Source: Bemisia tabaci (lineage: Eukaryota; Arthropoda; Insecta; Hemiptera; Aleyrodidae). Taken from it: a DNA stretch of 64,000 nt. The position numbers and the translations under genes were made by a program. Below are positions 41,743-53,494 of the stretch, piece after piece (position 1 is the stretch's first letter; every line of letters begins with the position of its first letter). The stretch is taken from the NCBI RefSeq assembly GCF_918797505.1, contig NC_092799.1:12300295-12364294 (forward strand), in the 5' to 3' direction. The notes below the pieces were generated by a model. That model searched no databases and was not told the origin of the DNA. It was given only the letters and a program-made list of their open reading frames with translations.

Positions 41743-42315
41743 ATGGACCTCTAAACAGGTCAAGAAATTAAGACTTACCGCTCATGTCCGAATTACAACT
41801 TCAGGCAAAACACGTTGGCGTATCAAAACTCTTTCAAAATAACTAATGAGAGAGAAGTAAACGTTTACATCACATAAAATCAGGAATTTCCCCCTCGAAA
41901 AAAAAGATAATCAGCAAATCAGGGTAGGTTAAATTATGCACTGAAATTGACCTACACGTTCGGCGCATAGCTATAGTTTGGATTCGCATTCATTCAATTT
42001 CTCCTCGGAGTCTAGGTATTACACAGGACAGTTCTTCCATTGTAAGATGTACCGAAATTATTTCAGGCCTTGATTATGCGAGGGTGCTATAGTACTAGAG
42101 TAGACTCCGGCTGCTTTTTTTGTAACCTGGAACTATGGAGTAACGTTATCAAAATCCGTTATTTTCTAACCTATGAATAGAATTTGAAAAATGTCAATGC
42201 GCCCATCGTATTTTACGTAAATTTGGACGAGGTGTCATAGTTATGTTGTGGTTCTTAATTTCGCACCGTGTGTGTATATAGCGGTCCGTGGTTCATTGAA
42301 ATGGTTACAGTTGTT

Positions 42316-42573
42316 ATGCAACGGTAGAATCGCCTACAAATCTTCGGATAGGCAATATAGCTACCTTAAGCGTTGACATAGTTACACCTATCTGGAGAGC
42401 CTACATTCAGTATTTTCATTTCTACGTATGAGCACTCAATTGCATATTGTTTTCCAACGGTAAAAACGCCTGCAAACGATCGGATAGGCAACATAGCTAA
42501 CCTCGGAGCTGATATAGTTATCTATTCGGAACGCCTTCATTTGTATCATCATTTCTATATGAGCCCTGAAACG
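42316..42573 (+). repeat. Two-copy direct repeat, ~139-bp period
   Basis: CGGTAGAATCGCCTACAAAT, TCGGATAGGCAATATAGCTA, then TTTTCATTTCTACGTATGAG; second copy CGGTAAAAACGCCTGCAAAC, TCGGATAGGCAACATAGCTA, then CATCATTTCTATATGAGCC. A third, partial copy is at 63612-63690. Confidence 0.85.
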
Positions 42574-42599
42574 TGACTAGGATGACCGTATTTTTTTTT

Positions 42600-43700
42600 T
42601 TTTTTCATGAGTTGATGATAAAACTTTGTTTCTTCATCTCACGAAGGTGCATTTTCGGTGCTCTATAGAACAATCCAATAATCAATCGATTAATTGCTGA
42701 TGTCTAGATTTTAGGATATTTATTAAGAATTTCTGAGCAACGCATCATGCTGTAGTGCGTCCAAAATTTGCTCACAAAATTCGACCATGAAACACTTATA
42801 CATAGCTTACACAAACATAGATTTCAAATTACGTCCAGAGTGAATGCCGCAAATCCATTATCGAAACGATTTGCATTCTAGTCGGGATGTATACTTCTGG
42901 AGTTATGTCAAACTGATTCTTGGTCAAATTTTGTATTAATACAGATACCTGGCATTATACAACATGGTGTGATGCTTGGAAATATTTGAGAAATATCCGG
43001 AAATTCAGATATTATCATTGATCGATCGACGATCAAAGCCTTTTCCAAAACGCAAAAGAGCCACCTCAAAATGAGCTGCTGATAGCTGATGAACAGTTTT
43101 TCCAGGTTTGGTGATGAAATACCATTGTGTGCGTCGCGATGGATGAGACTGACCTAGAGGAGGGGGTAAGGGGGTGTATTGACGGAGAGCGGGGGATCGG
43201 GGGAAATGGCACGATGGCGGTAACTGTCTACGTCACTTTCACCAGTTTCACCGCGAGAGTTCAATTCATTTCTCATCACATTCGCTGTAATTGATCATCA
43301 AAGGGCTCACGACCCAGCTGAGCCAAGAGCTCTCAAACGGAGCGCACCTCAACCCCCCCACCCCTACTTGCGCTTGTCCAATTCTCCAGTTTTCCTCATC
43401 CGCAATTAAACCAACTTGTTAGCGAACCGAGATACTTAACACCGAGAGTGATCTCGGTGCTCCTTTTTATTAATTTTTCCCCCACCACCTTTCACATACG
43501 TGCCTTTTACGAACGTCGATTAATTGCTCTCACAAAAGCGAGACAGCTCTAAATTCGATGGCTCAAGGCGCAAACCACTGCAGCGTTTCAAAAAATTCAA
43601 TTGCGAATCAGACGTAAGTTTTGATCTTATATCAATCGCCCAAGGTGACGTCATGACTCTGCATTACTCAGAGACTCGTTGCAGAAGAGAAAAACTCATA
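42600..43700. other. No recognisable gene
   Basis: A T-run of about 16-17 bp is near 42590. The rest is unique-looking with one 71-codon ORF (43524-43739) of no known family. Confidence 0.4.
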
Positions 43701-43708
43701 AGGAGTAA

Positions 43709-43971
43709 AATTCTGCCGTGCGAAGGAAAAATGCCGTAGGAGCCTTCAAACGTTGCCAAATTTCCTCTGGCAAATCACCGCAATTTTCAGGAAACTTTTT
43801 GAATATTTTCCCGCCGATTTCTCAGATAATTTTGCTCATAACTTGATCAAAAGTGTTCGAAAATTTCAAGGTAAAATATTCTTAATTTTCCTCTAAAATA
43901 AACAATTTATCCAAGGAGCTTTGGCAACTCTCGACTGTTCATACGACGTTCTCCCTTAGCACGGCAGAATT
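43709..43971. mobile_element. Family C MITE, intact copy
   Basis: AATTCTGCCGTGCGAAGGAA, AACGTTGCCAAATTTCCTC at the left; GGAGCTTTGGCAACTCTCGA, TCATACGACGTTCTCCCTTA, GCACGGCAGAATT at the right. About 260 bp. Confidence 0.88.
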
Positions 43972-44210
43972 TTCGCCCTTGCAGTGCTATGTGGTGCAAC
44001 ACTACTCAGAATCTCTGCTTGATGTCTATGCATCACGCAGAGCCCTCAGCTTGACTGATTGATTCCATGATCACAACCTGCGTTTTTTGACTTACCGCAT
44101 CTGTTCATTGTATTCGTGGTTCGTGTGGTTTGCATTGTCAATATGTTTTTTGCGACGCCGCAGACTTCCTGTCATACGTTATTTTTTTAACGGAAAACTA
44201 CTCAACAGCA

Positions 44211-45166
44211 CCCTGATAAAAATTGGCGATAGGAGCTGCATTTCAAAATACCATAGGAGTTCTTATAGCCGACTGACGAAGGCGATAGAAAAGCATACAG
44301 CTGGCTGTAGAAAGTGGAACAAACCATACGGCGCGGGCTACACGAAGCGATAAAAAATTATACAGCCGGGCTATAGTTCCTATCGCCGGGCTTTACACTT
44401 TACCGCTTGGCTGTTGCTTTTTCTCCATCGGCTATAAAAGGCTATAGATACATTGTGCAGAAATTCGTGTGCTTTGTAAATCTTTAAGTTTGTACGGAAT
44501 CACTTTAATATTTACAAAACGCAAATTATATTTTCCTTAACTACATATTTGCTTCATCAAGTAAAATGAGAATAATCCATACAGAGTGTGCAAACATTTC
44601 AAAGTCATGAGTTTAAAAACGCTGACTCCACGAGATTAAACATTAGAGCCAAACACAAAGCGGAGCGGCGGCGCACTGGCGCCTACAAACCTAACACGGA
44701 TACTTCACGCATTGCGCAATGCGTGAAGTATCCCTGTTAGGTTTGTAGGGGCCAATGCGCGTTTTGCGCTGGTTGCCCGCCCGCCGCGCCGCGCCGCAGC
44801 GTACCACGGCGCTTGAAGCAACTATTTCACACCAGAGGTATTGCACCGTATCATACGAAATTGAAGGCGCTCCAACATATTAGGAATGGCAGGCATCCTT
44901 TAAAAGTACGGAGCTTTCCTCGCAAAATAAATCAAGATACCACGGCCCAAAAAGAGAGCGGTAGTCCAAAAACTCACTAAGTCCTAGCATCCGTAATGAG
45001 TAACGTTTAGCATACACTTTATCGCCAGGCTTTGCTTACTCGGCATCGGCTAGAAAAGGCTATAAGAAATTGTGTTGCCGGCTATAGAAGCTATTGGAAA
45101 TCTTACAGCCGGCTGTAGGTCTATAGTATTTTGGAACACAGATTCTACTGCCAATTTTTACCAGGG
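44211..45166. mobile_element. Family P TIR element with iterated TATAGCCGGCTATA motifs
   Basis: CCCTGATAAAAATTGGCGAT, AGGAGCTGC at the left faces the inverse of TCTACTGCCAATTTTTACCA, GGG at the right. The arms contain CTTATAGCCGAC, ACAGCTGGCTGTAG, TACAGCCGGGCTATAG, CATCGGCTATAAAAGGCTAT, GCCGGCTATAGAAGC and ACAGCCGGCTGTAG. It inserted into an A element and itself contains the H module. Confidence 0.85.
44485..45012 (+). repeat. H module nested in P (hairpin 44678-44753)
   Basis: Collinear with 15060-15625 along its whole length, including the hairpin, the flank GCGTACCACGGCGCTTGAAG and the D-like AAATTGAAGGCGCTCC. The hairpin has one mismatch in its left arm (ACACGG for ACAGGG). Confidence 0.82.
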
Positions 45167-45329
45167 CAATTCTTGAAACCTTCCGTGATTTTTCTTCTCT
45201 CTGCGAAGAAAATTCTGCATAAACTTCATGAAATGATGTCAATTTGTTCTCTTTTAAGAAAATAACATAGAGGCGGAGATTTTCAGACACCGCAAACGAG
45301 TTATGTGATTGCCGACTTACACCGTCGAT

Positions 45330-46440
45330 ACATGATCCGGAAAAAGAGGACGAAAAAAAATTGTGTTGCTCTCTTTCACCTGGAAATATCTTCACGAGCT
45401 TGTTTCCTCCTGGAACTTAGCTCCGGGACCTGTGTATGAAGCCAATAATCCGAGAACAAATACGACTGAATATTTTTCGTCAAAGACAAGAAATAGGATT
45501 GTCGAAGGGTAGAGAGAAGCTAGCGCATTACCTGCAGCCATATTCTTGCCGGGACTCCTTTGTCAGAGGTCCAGTTGTGAGTTATTTATGCCAGGATAGC
45601 CCACCGGGAAGTCTTGCATCTGCTCCTTATTTCGTCTGCCCTTGTTTCTCCGTTCCGTTCCGCTTCGGTCCGGTCCGGTGCCGGTCGTTCCGGTTTACCA
45701 AAATAATTCCCTGTCAGCGTTCTCCCGCACCGATATCACTGAGAAATTCATGCGATTCACCCCGCTCGCGTCCGCAAAACCGAGTGGATTTTTCATTCCG
45801 GAACTTATCCGCTGCGCAGCTCTCCGGTTTTGTTCCCGGATGGGAGTTACCGCATCGAGCAATTAACGTTGCCCTAACGATTGAATTCACTGTAGAACAT
45901 CCGATACCGACCGCAGAACAAACAGGGATCACTATTCCGAATTATTGGTAATTGATACGTGACGATTAAATTATTTTCCGGATTTAATTATTCCGGACTT
46001 ATAACTAATTATTCCGGACGGTGGATTGCTATTGGCCGCGATTCGACGATCTTCACGAGTTTTTCCTTTTCTTTTTCACTCGATGATTTCGCTCGTAATT
46101 AACGCCGCAGATTTTGTCCGCATCCTCCTTTGTTTTCTGAAACAGAGAAAATAATCAATTAAAAAACGTTAGTTTAACAACCTTTAAGCAGATGCGTTGT
46201 TTACTGAGGCTTTGGCGGTAAAGAATGGGTCACTATGCAAGGTTTTAATGAAAGCATGCAACATATTTTCTCCTCAAATTTTATAAAGGAACCGAATCAC
46301 GAAGTCTGGAAACCAAATCCTAAACAAAAAATAAGTGTTTAAAATTAACATTACTTAAATTACAAAAATAAAACCGACATCAGTAGTTTTCAATAACTTT
46401 CTTTTAATCCGTCAGTCTACTCGTCGAGTCAATCGGTTTC
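45330..46440. other. No recognised gene; TTCCGG-rich patch
   Basis: A 171-codon frame at 45436-45951 shows no domain I recognise. Short repeats of TTCCG/CCGGT occur near 45650-45700 and TTATTCCGGA recurs three times at 45970-46020. Confidence 0.35.
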
Positions 46441-46444
46441 TACA

Positions 46445-46572
46445 TAACATTTTGAAGAGGAAAAAATTACTTTTTCTAACATTTTGAAGAGGAAAAAATT
46501 ACTTTTTCTAACATTTTGAAGAGGAAAAAATTACTTTTTCTAACATTTCGTAGAAGAAAAAATTAATTTTTC
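46445..46572 (+). repeat. Tandem repeat, 32-bp unit, 4 copies
   Basis: TAACATTTTGAAGAGGAAAA with AAATTACTTTTTC starts at 46445, 46477, 46509 and 46541. The first three copies are identical or nearly so and the fourth has several changes. Confidence 0.95.
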
Positions 46573-46574
46573 CA

Positions 46575-47690
46575 TCAGTCAAACACTGTTTTAGTGGCTC
46601 ATTGTTACAAAAGAGATAAAGAGGTTATGCATATTTTCATTTCGCCTTCAATTTTTAAGGAAGGCTAGGAAACACCCTCCATGCTGCAGTTTATGATCTA
46701 TTCTGAGATCGATGTCTTGTAATGAAGATGTCTATAAACTATGCCCCGCAATGAGTATGATAATTTTCATCTCTATAGCTAGCTATGCTTTTTAAAGCTA
46801 ATCTTTAACATTGAATATTAATAGGAGGCGTATCGTGTGTAGTATAATACGTATGATTATAGTAACTATGTATGATTTAAATATAATGATTACTTTCAAA
46901 GTTACGGTAAAAGTGCTTCCCCGGAGTTTATGCAGGGAACATCACCATGCAGCTTTAATATTGAATCATTTCAATACAGAATACAGTTAAAAATCATGAA
47001 GCTGCTTTCGTCTGTTCAGGAAAAAAAATTTCTCAGAAGATCTCTGAACTTCCCAGATCGAAAAGAAAAAAAGGATGAAAAGGCCTATTTTTTGGGTGCT
47101 TTCCACGACTGTCTTGTCTCCTTCATACGCGTGGCCCTGCTTTGTGTCGACTTTAAGTTATGATCTTCAAGTGCCAACTTTTTCATTTTATGAAGTTTCA
47201 AGTTATAAAAAATAAACGCGTTGAAAAAGTTTACTTTTGTTATTTTCTTGTTTCGCGCCCCCGTCACACATAACTCTTCCCTGTCTCCTGAAATGGCATG
47301 GCACCTGAAGTCAATCTTCTCGCGGCCCATCGCAAGTTACTACTTTATCTAGCAACAAAGTACAAGGTGTCTTTAGGCGAGCTTTGTTTGTTGAATTGCG
47401 AAATTTATCCTATAAAAGAATTGGATGGAAATTGATTTAAAGAGTTTCTGGTCTCCTTCGACACGTGAGTGATTTAAAGCGCTTTCGAATACTATGACAA
47501 GTACTTTTTTCCAATTTTTCACTTTTACCTCCCGCTTGGACGCAACAGTCATACGAACTCAATAGTCATCCCTAAAACTTTTCGTCCCATGTAATGTCAG
47601 ACTTTTGAACCCGTCCCTCCGAAACATCCCTCCATGACGCTAAATCAGAATCCCCTCCAAGATGAAAACGTCAATTATTTTTCCTACATG
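46575..47690. other. No recognisable feature
   Basis: AT-rich sequence. ORFs of 77-81 codons at 46930-47330 overlap on opposite strands and match no family known to me. Confidence 0.4.
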
Positions 47691-47692
47691 TA

Positions 47693-47694
<2 letters not shown>

Positions 47695-47735
<41 letters not shown>
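47695..47735. repeat. Poly(T) tract, 41 bp
   Basis: Uninterrupted run of 41 T, by far the longest homopolymer here. Length may be uncertain from sequencing. Confidence 0.95.
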
Positions 47736-47739
<4 letters not shown>

Positions 47740-47740
<1 letters not shown>

Positions 47741-48870
47741 CTGACTAAATTTAATGATGCCATAGTTTCCTTAATCTGGAAAGTTTCTGATACGTAATTC
47801 CGAAAGGACGACCTAAATGAACACAGGAAATCTTATTACCCTCAGAATTATCTACTCCACTCGGGACTTAGTTACAAGGTATTTTTGGTTTTTTTCTAAC
47901 TATTGTACGAAAAAATGTAACATGAGAACACATCATGCACGACGGAGTAATTTGAATTTCAGGGATTTATGAACTTAAAAAAATTTTGAAATGCGTTCTT
48001 GCCAAATTTCATCGAACATTTTATTTGTCTACAGAAATAAATATAGATTGTGCATATTAGTTAAAAAATTTCCAGTAATTTGTTTCACTTCACAGCGGAA
48101 ACCCTCTAAAATTATCAAAAGAATTTACTTTACCATTTTTCTGTATGAAAAGATAAATTGAAGCGCATTAAAGGGCAAGTCGCGGTAATTCAGGATCTCC
48201 GTTAGCGTTTCATCCCCTACAATTAAAGTAGAAATTCATTGAAACTTTTGCTGAACTTATTTTATAATTTTACATTGCCAAAAACTAAAAATTTCAGAAA
48301 ATTCACCCACAAGGTTCCTCACTAAAATGTAAATTAGCTGTGGAGACCCTGAAACGCCAAAACCAATAAATGCCCTTTCTGCACCCAACGCTTCAATCAT
48401 CCGATGAGATTCGGCGATGGCGGATGTGACTTGATTCGATCCTACTCAACGCGGCCCGGCCGTCATCTGAAACATCTGACTCTTCGCCTGTCATCACAAA
48501 AATTGCTACCCCTAAAATTTCCAGCCTGGAAACCGAGTTCCTCCCCCGCGGGAAACGTGACATTTTTAAAGTGTGCGCTAAACTAAAATGAGGCGTTTAG
48601 GTAAGATTGGAAACGGAGGGGTTGAGGCAGGGTCTTTATTGAAGTGCAGGGACCCGTGAGCGACTCGCCACCGCGACTCGAGGGATGATGGGGGAACGCA
48701 ACCCCCCTCCTCCCTTCACCATTTTCCACAACACGCCTCTCCAAATCCGATCTCACCTCCCCCTATCCTTTCGACGCTCCGGATTAAATCCCGACAACGA
48801 CAATTTTCGGAGTAAATAAATTTAGGGGGTGATAAATGAACACCAGCCTTGATTCTCACCCCCGCAAGAG
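47740..48870. other. No recognised gene; F end fragment
   Basis: GGCGATGGCGGATGTGACTT, GATTCGATCCTACTCAACGC, GGCCC at 48411-48460 resembles the right end of family F. The remainder shows nothing recognisable. Confidence 0.4.
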
Positions 48871-48871
48871 G

Positions 48872-49130
48872 TCGCTCCGCAGAACAACACCCTATGTATA
48901 TTCAGACATTGCCAAATTTCCTCTGATGAAATGTGTATTGTCGAGGGAAAATATGGATATTTACCCTTGAAATTTTCGGGATTACCAGACTGGATTGCAA
49001 AGAACATTCTCTGAAAAATGTAAACAAAGAAAATTCAAAAGTATTCGAGAAAATTGAGATTTCTTCAGAAGAAATTCAACAACGTTTGAATTTTCTTTTG
49101 AGTGAACGTTCCTCCTCAACACGACAGCAC
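48872..49130. mobile_element. Family C MITE, diverged
   Basis: CAGACATTGCCAAATTTCCT near 48903 and TTCAACAACGTTTGAATTTT with TCCTCAACACGACAGCACTG near 49130 are inverted C ends. Confidence 0.65.
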
Positions 49131-49363
49131 TGTGCGTCACAGCCGACTCATTCACCACTTGCAGCGGGGCGGTTGTTGAACCCTTAACGAAGGATCTTGA
49201 TCGATAGATTCCTATCTTCTTGTTAAAATGATATATGCATCAGTTAAGATCTTGACTTACTATTCTAACCTTCATTACAAAAAGACAAAATTCCCTCCAG
49301 ACAGCGGTGCTGATGTGCCTACGGCATGTAGTTGTCATATTAGCAGCATTGACGAACTCGTCC

Positions 49364-51612
49364 AAAGAGCCTCCCAAAAAAGAGGCTGATTTTGGCCCTT
49401 TTTTAGGTATTCGATTCGACCATCGGACCAAGGTTTAAATGGAAGCTTATATTAACAGAAAACTCAGGAAAAAATTTCAAGATGAGTATAGGAACCGTTT
49501 TCGAGTTACGGGGGGGCAAAAGGGTCACAATCCGGCCTAATGTTTTGCTGTTTTCTTGTAGAATTGATGTATCGGCGGGGATCTTATCGTTGTTTACGTA
49601 TGTGTAACACAAGGATTCCTACGTGTTTTTACACGTAGAATCGATTTTTAACGTTGCCGAATCGATATACTGATCAGTTGAATCGATTTTGAACGATTTA
49701 TTAAGGAAAATCGATGATTTTTCAAGGTCGAAATTGTTTATCTTCGATTCATGAATGAATAAATGCATCTGAAATGACTGAAGCACACGTAACCCTATGT
49801 ATTTTGATACGTAGAATTGATTTTTAACGTTGACGAATCGATTTATCTATCGTTTGTACCGAATTTTTGCGATTTTTTACGGAAAATCGATGACTTTTCG
49901 GAATTAGAATCTGGTTTGCTCCATCCGAGATCGGAGATATGTACCCAACATGATTGGAGCACATCGACTCTTACGTATTTTTATACGTGGAATCGATATA
50001 TAACCTCGATAAGTCGATATATCAATCAATTGTATTGAATTTTTTCGATTTTTTGCGGAAAATCGATGGTTTATCGGGATTGAGATAGGTGTCTCTCCAT
50101 CCAAGATCGGAGAAATGTACCTTTTATGATTGGAGCACATCAATTCTTACGTATTTCTACACGTAGAATCAATTTTAAAACGTCGACGAGTCGATATATC
50201 GATCTGACATACACAACTCTTGCGATTTTTTACGGATATTCGATGGTTCTTTTGGACTGGCATTGGAAACATCTACCAGACATGACTGGAGCACATCGAT
50301 TCGTTTGTGATTATTCTCGCAAAATCAATTTTTAAGAAATCGACGAGTCGATACACTGACTGGTCATATTGATTTCTTGTGATTTTTATGGAAAATCGAT
50401 TTCTTGAACAGGAATGAAATTGGTTACTAATAACGGTCCGAGGGTGGAGATATGCACCTGACACGGTCGGAGCACGCCGTTCCCACGTACTTTTACACGT
50501 AGAATCATTTTGAAGGTTGACGAGTCGGTTTGGCGATCTGACAAATCAATTTTTTGTGATTTACGAAAATCCGATGGTTTTTTGAAGTTGAAATAATTTT
50601 GATTTTAATCAAAATGGGAATGAAGGAATGCACCCGACACGAAATGATTCTACGTGTAAAAGTACGTGGGAACGGCGTGCTCCGACCGTGTCAGGTGCAT
50701 ATCTCCACCCTCGGACCGTTATTAGTAACCAATTTCATTCCTGTTCAAGAAATCGATTTTCCATAAAAATCACATGAAATCAATATCGACTCGTCGACGT
50801 TTAAAATTGATTCTACGTGTAGAAATACGTAAGAATTGATGTGCTCCAATCATAAAAGGTACATTTCTCCGATCTTGGATGGAGAGACACCTATCTCAAT
50901 CCCGATAAACCATCGATTTTCCGCAAAAAATCGAAAAAATTCAATACAATTGATTGATATATCGACTTATCGAGGTTATATATCGATTCCACGTATAAAA
51001 ATACGTAAGAGTCGATGTGCTCCAATCATGTTGGGTACATATCTCCGATCTCGGATGGAGCAAACCAGATTCTAATTCCGAAAAGTCATCGATTTTCCGT
51101 AAAAAATCGCAAAAATTCGGTACAAACGATAGATAAATCGATTCGTCAACGTTAAAAATCAATTCTACGTATCAAAATACATAGGGTTACGTGTGCTTCA
51201 GTCATTTCAGATGCATTTATTCATTCATGAATCGAAGATAAACAATTTCGACCCTGAAAAATCATCGTTTTTCCTTAATAAATCGTTCAAAATCGATTTA
51301 ACTGATCAGTATATCGATTCGGCAACGTTAAAAATCGATTTTACGTGTAAAAACACGTAGGAATCCATGTGTTACACATACGTAAACAACGATAAGATCC
51401 CCGCCGATACATCAATTCTACAAGAAAACAGCAAAAAATTAGGCCGGATTGTGACCCCTTTGCCCCCCCCCCCCCCCGTAACTCGAAAACGGTTCCTATA
51501 CTCATCTTGAAATTTTTTCCTGAGTTTTCTGTTAATATAAGCTTCCATTTAAACCTTGGTCCGATGGTCGAATCGAATACCTAAAAAGGGGCCAAATTTT
51601 GGGAGGCTCTTT
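49364..51612. repeat. 2.25-kb palindrome with ~170-bp ATCGAT-rich internal units
   Basis: The left arm 49364-50508 and the right arm 50644-51612 are inverted copies around a 135-bp spacer. Ends: AAGAGCCTCCCAAAA / TTTTGGGAGGCTCTT. Two ORFs (79 and 73 codons) are identical in both arms, so identity over 49817-50143 is essentially complete. The left arm has about six diverged units of 155-185 bp, each holding ACGTA...TACACGTAGAATCGAT, GACGAGTCGATATATCGATC and TACGGAAAATCGATGG. The right arm is 176 bp shorter and lacks one unit (left-arm about 50185-50360). A G-run of 7 in the left arm is a C-run of about 15 in the right. No protein or RNA signature was seen. Confidence 0.95.
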
Positions 51613-51783
51613 CTCAATCCCCTTCCCCAGATTGGCCCGAAAACGGATGGGTGCAAACGTTGGGCAACATCAAGCAACTGAGTTTCGTTCTTGACTTCAG
51701 CAAAGTGTTTTCTCCTTTGGGTTGCAACCCTTCTGTTTGGTCGAAGAAGTTGAACAAATCTACCCGCGGAAATTTGCCTACAG

Positions 51784-52033
51784 GAATTGGACCGCTTTTA
51801 ACAGAAAGGAACCAAGCCACATCAGATATTACCAAATTTAAGTGGGCAATTTAATTTTTTACGATAGGATATTTGTGCGGATTCCTGTGAAGATTTTAAG
51901 GATTATGCTTCGCAGGTTGCAGAGAACTCATTGACATTTGCACAAAAATCTGCACAGCCGCTTTCCCGTAAAAAAATAAATTTCCCTATTAAATTTGGCA
52001 ATAGCTGATGTGGCATAATCCCTTTCTGCTTTA
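51784..52033. mobile_element. Family F MITE
   Basis: AATTGGACCGCTTTTAACAG, AAAGGAACCAAGCCACATCA at the left; AAATTTGGCAATAGCTGATG, TGGC, CCCTTTCTGCTTTAATT at the right. It lies 170 bp from the large palindrome. Confidence 0.85.
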
Positions 52034-52034
52034 A

Positions 52035-53225
52035 TTAATCTACCTGTGAAAAACTTAAGTTTATGAGTTTTATCATTTTCTTCGAGATCATCAAAAACAT
52101 GTTCATCGAATTCAAAACTCAGGAGGCAAAGATATGAGAATGCAGAGTGGGATGTTATTGATGTAATAGAGAATTTGCAGATGTCTGAAATTTGATGAAT
52201 TTCGTGTTTAAGTGGAAACTACTGAGTGAACTGAACACGAGGATACCCTTGGTTCATGAATTGAACAATTATTGGAGAAGATATGACAAAATTATCTAAT
52301 CTGCTAAAATACGTGTGTCTAAATGGGAAATGCAGCCAGATGACGTCACTAGGCGGTGCATCTTCTCACTTTTAAATCTATTTTTATACTATTTCCCATA
52401 TCAGAAAAGAATTGTAAAAAATACTGTGAAATCAGCTCTTTAAGCACTTTCAGATGAAGGCATGCAAATTCTCCATTGATAGAGTGCCCCCTCTATTTTA
52501 ATACTATTCAGTGCTATCTCATCAGTATCGACCAATCAAAAATGAAATGCCTGTCGGAATGTGGAAGAGACAACTCTATGTAATTTCCAGGGAAACAAAA
52601 GAGTCAACGACATGCTTTCGTTCCGATCGGAGGGTGAGAAAACACGTTGAAGATGAGCCATTGAACAAACGCTGAGCGTCTGTAGGAAAGACAATGCTTT
52701 GTCGAAGACTGGAGTGGTGAAAACAGGGGGCGGGGGCCAGATATAATGTAAGGAGAGAGGAGAATCGGGGGTGAGGGAATCGACTAATTTATTGAGCTGT
52801 TTGGAGGTGTCGCCGCGGAGAAAACACCATCTTCCGATGAAATTTATTCGCATCTCAAAAAAATAAAATAAAAGTGGAGTGGCGAAACAGCGTGCGAATT
52901 GCTTTTCCCTGATACACGAAAATAGAGACTTGCCTCGCGATCGCCTTTCTGCTTTTGAACACTCTCCTCGCCCTTGTTTGTTGTTGTTTTAGTCTGGTAT
53001 GAAAGTGCGTTAGATAAAAGGGCGGCGATGAAACGAACATAGAAAATACCTTCCGAAACCGCTCAGAAATTAAATCGCTGGGATCGCAAACGATAAAATT
53101 CAAAAGTATGTGAATACATCAATTTTTTGCAGCAAAATATTCTTCTGATCATAAAGTGAATTATTTCAATTGCCAAAGAGAGTGTCCACGATTATTAGAA
53201 TCCCTAAAGAACGGGATACAGTCCT
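52035..53225. other. No recognisable gene
   Basis: Unique-looking AT-rich sequence. The longest frame (105 codons, 52536-52853 minus) has no known signature. Confidence 0.4.
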
Positions 53226-53230
53226 TTTAG

Positions 53231-53490
53231 AAATTGGCCTGGTGAGTTGTTGCATTGAGATCGCCTTTAATTTCAAGTGATACTGTGCCACGCTCGGGTG
53301 GTCAAATAGTTCGTCGCACACATGTACTTTCGCTGATTACAGGGAGCGTTAATTTTCGTTGTTATTCTTTAAAATCCAGCGACTTTAGCCGTTGAAGAAA
53401 TTGACTTGGTGAGTTGGTGCGTTAGGTTCGCCTTTAATTCCGAGAGATACTGGGTCACGCTTGGGTAGTGGAATAGTTGCTTTGCGCTTA
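53231..53490 (-). repeat. Two D-like units in tandem, ~171-bp period
   Basis: GGTGAGTTGTTGCATTGAGA, TCGCCTTTAATTTCAAGTGA, TACTGTGCCACGCTCGGGTG, GTCAAATAGTTCG at 53240 and a close copy at 53410 (GGTGAGTTGGTGCGTTAGGT, GGAATAGTTGCTTTGCGC). The order matches the D form inside the H modules. Orientation is assigned loosely. Confidence 0.65.
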
Positions 53491-53494
53491 ACCT

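Larger units (their letters stand above)
44146..45327 (+). mobile_element. Family A MITE split by P insertion (outermost of three levels)
   Basis: GCGACGCCGCAGACTTCCTG, TCATACGTTATTTTTTTAAC, GAAAACTACTCAACAG is followed 0.95 kb later by CTTGAAACCTTCCGTGATTT, TTCTTCTCTCTGCGAAG, CAGACACCGCAAACGAG and CACCGTCG. This is the A sequence in order, lacking its first 35 bp. Confidence 0.85.

Noticed and set aside
45436..45951. 171-codon plus-strand ORF
   Set aside because: No domain, biased Pro/Ser/Arg composition from a TTCCGG-rich patch, overlapping ORFs on the other strand; length is within chance for a 64-kb window.
49817..51162. Four ORFs of 73-79 codons, identical in pairs
   Set aside because: Pairs are the same frame read in the two arms of the palindrome; ATCGAT-rich translations with no protein character.
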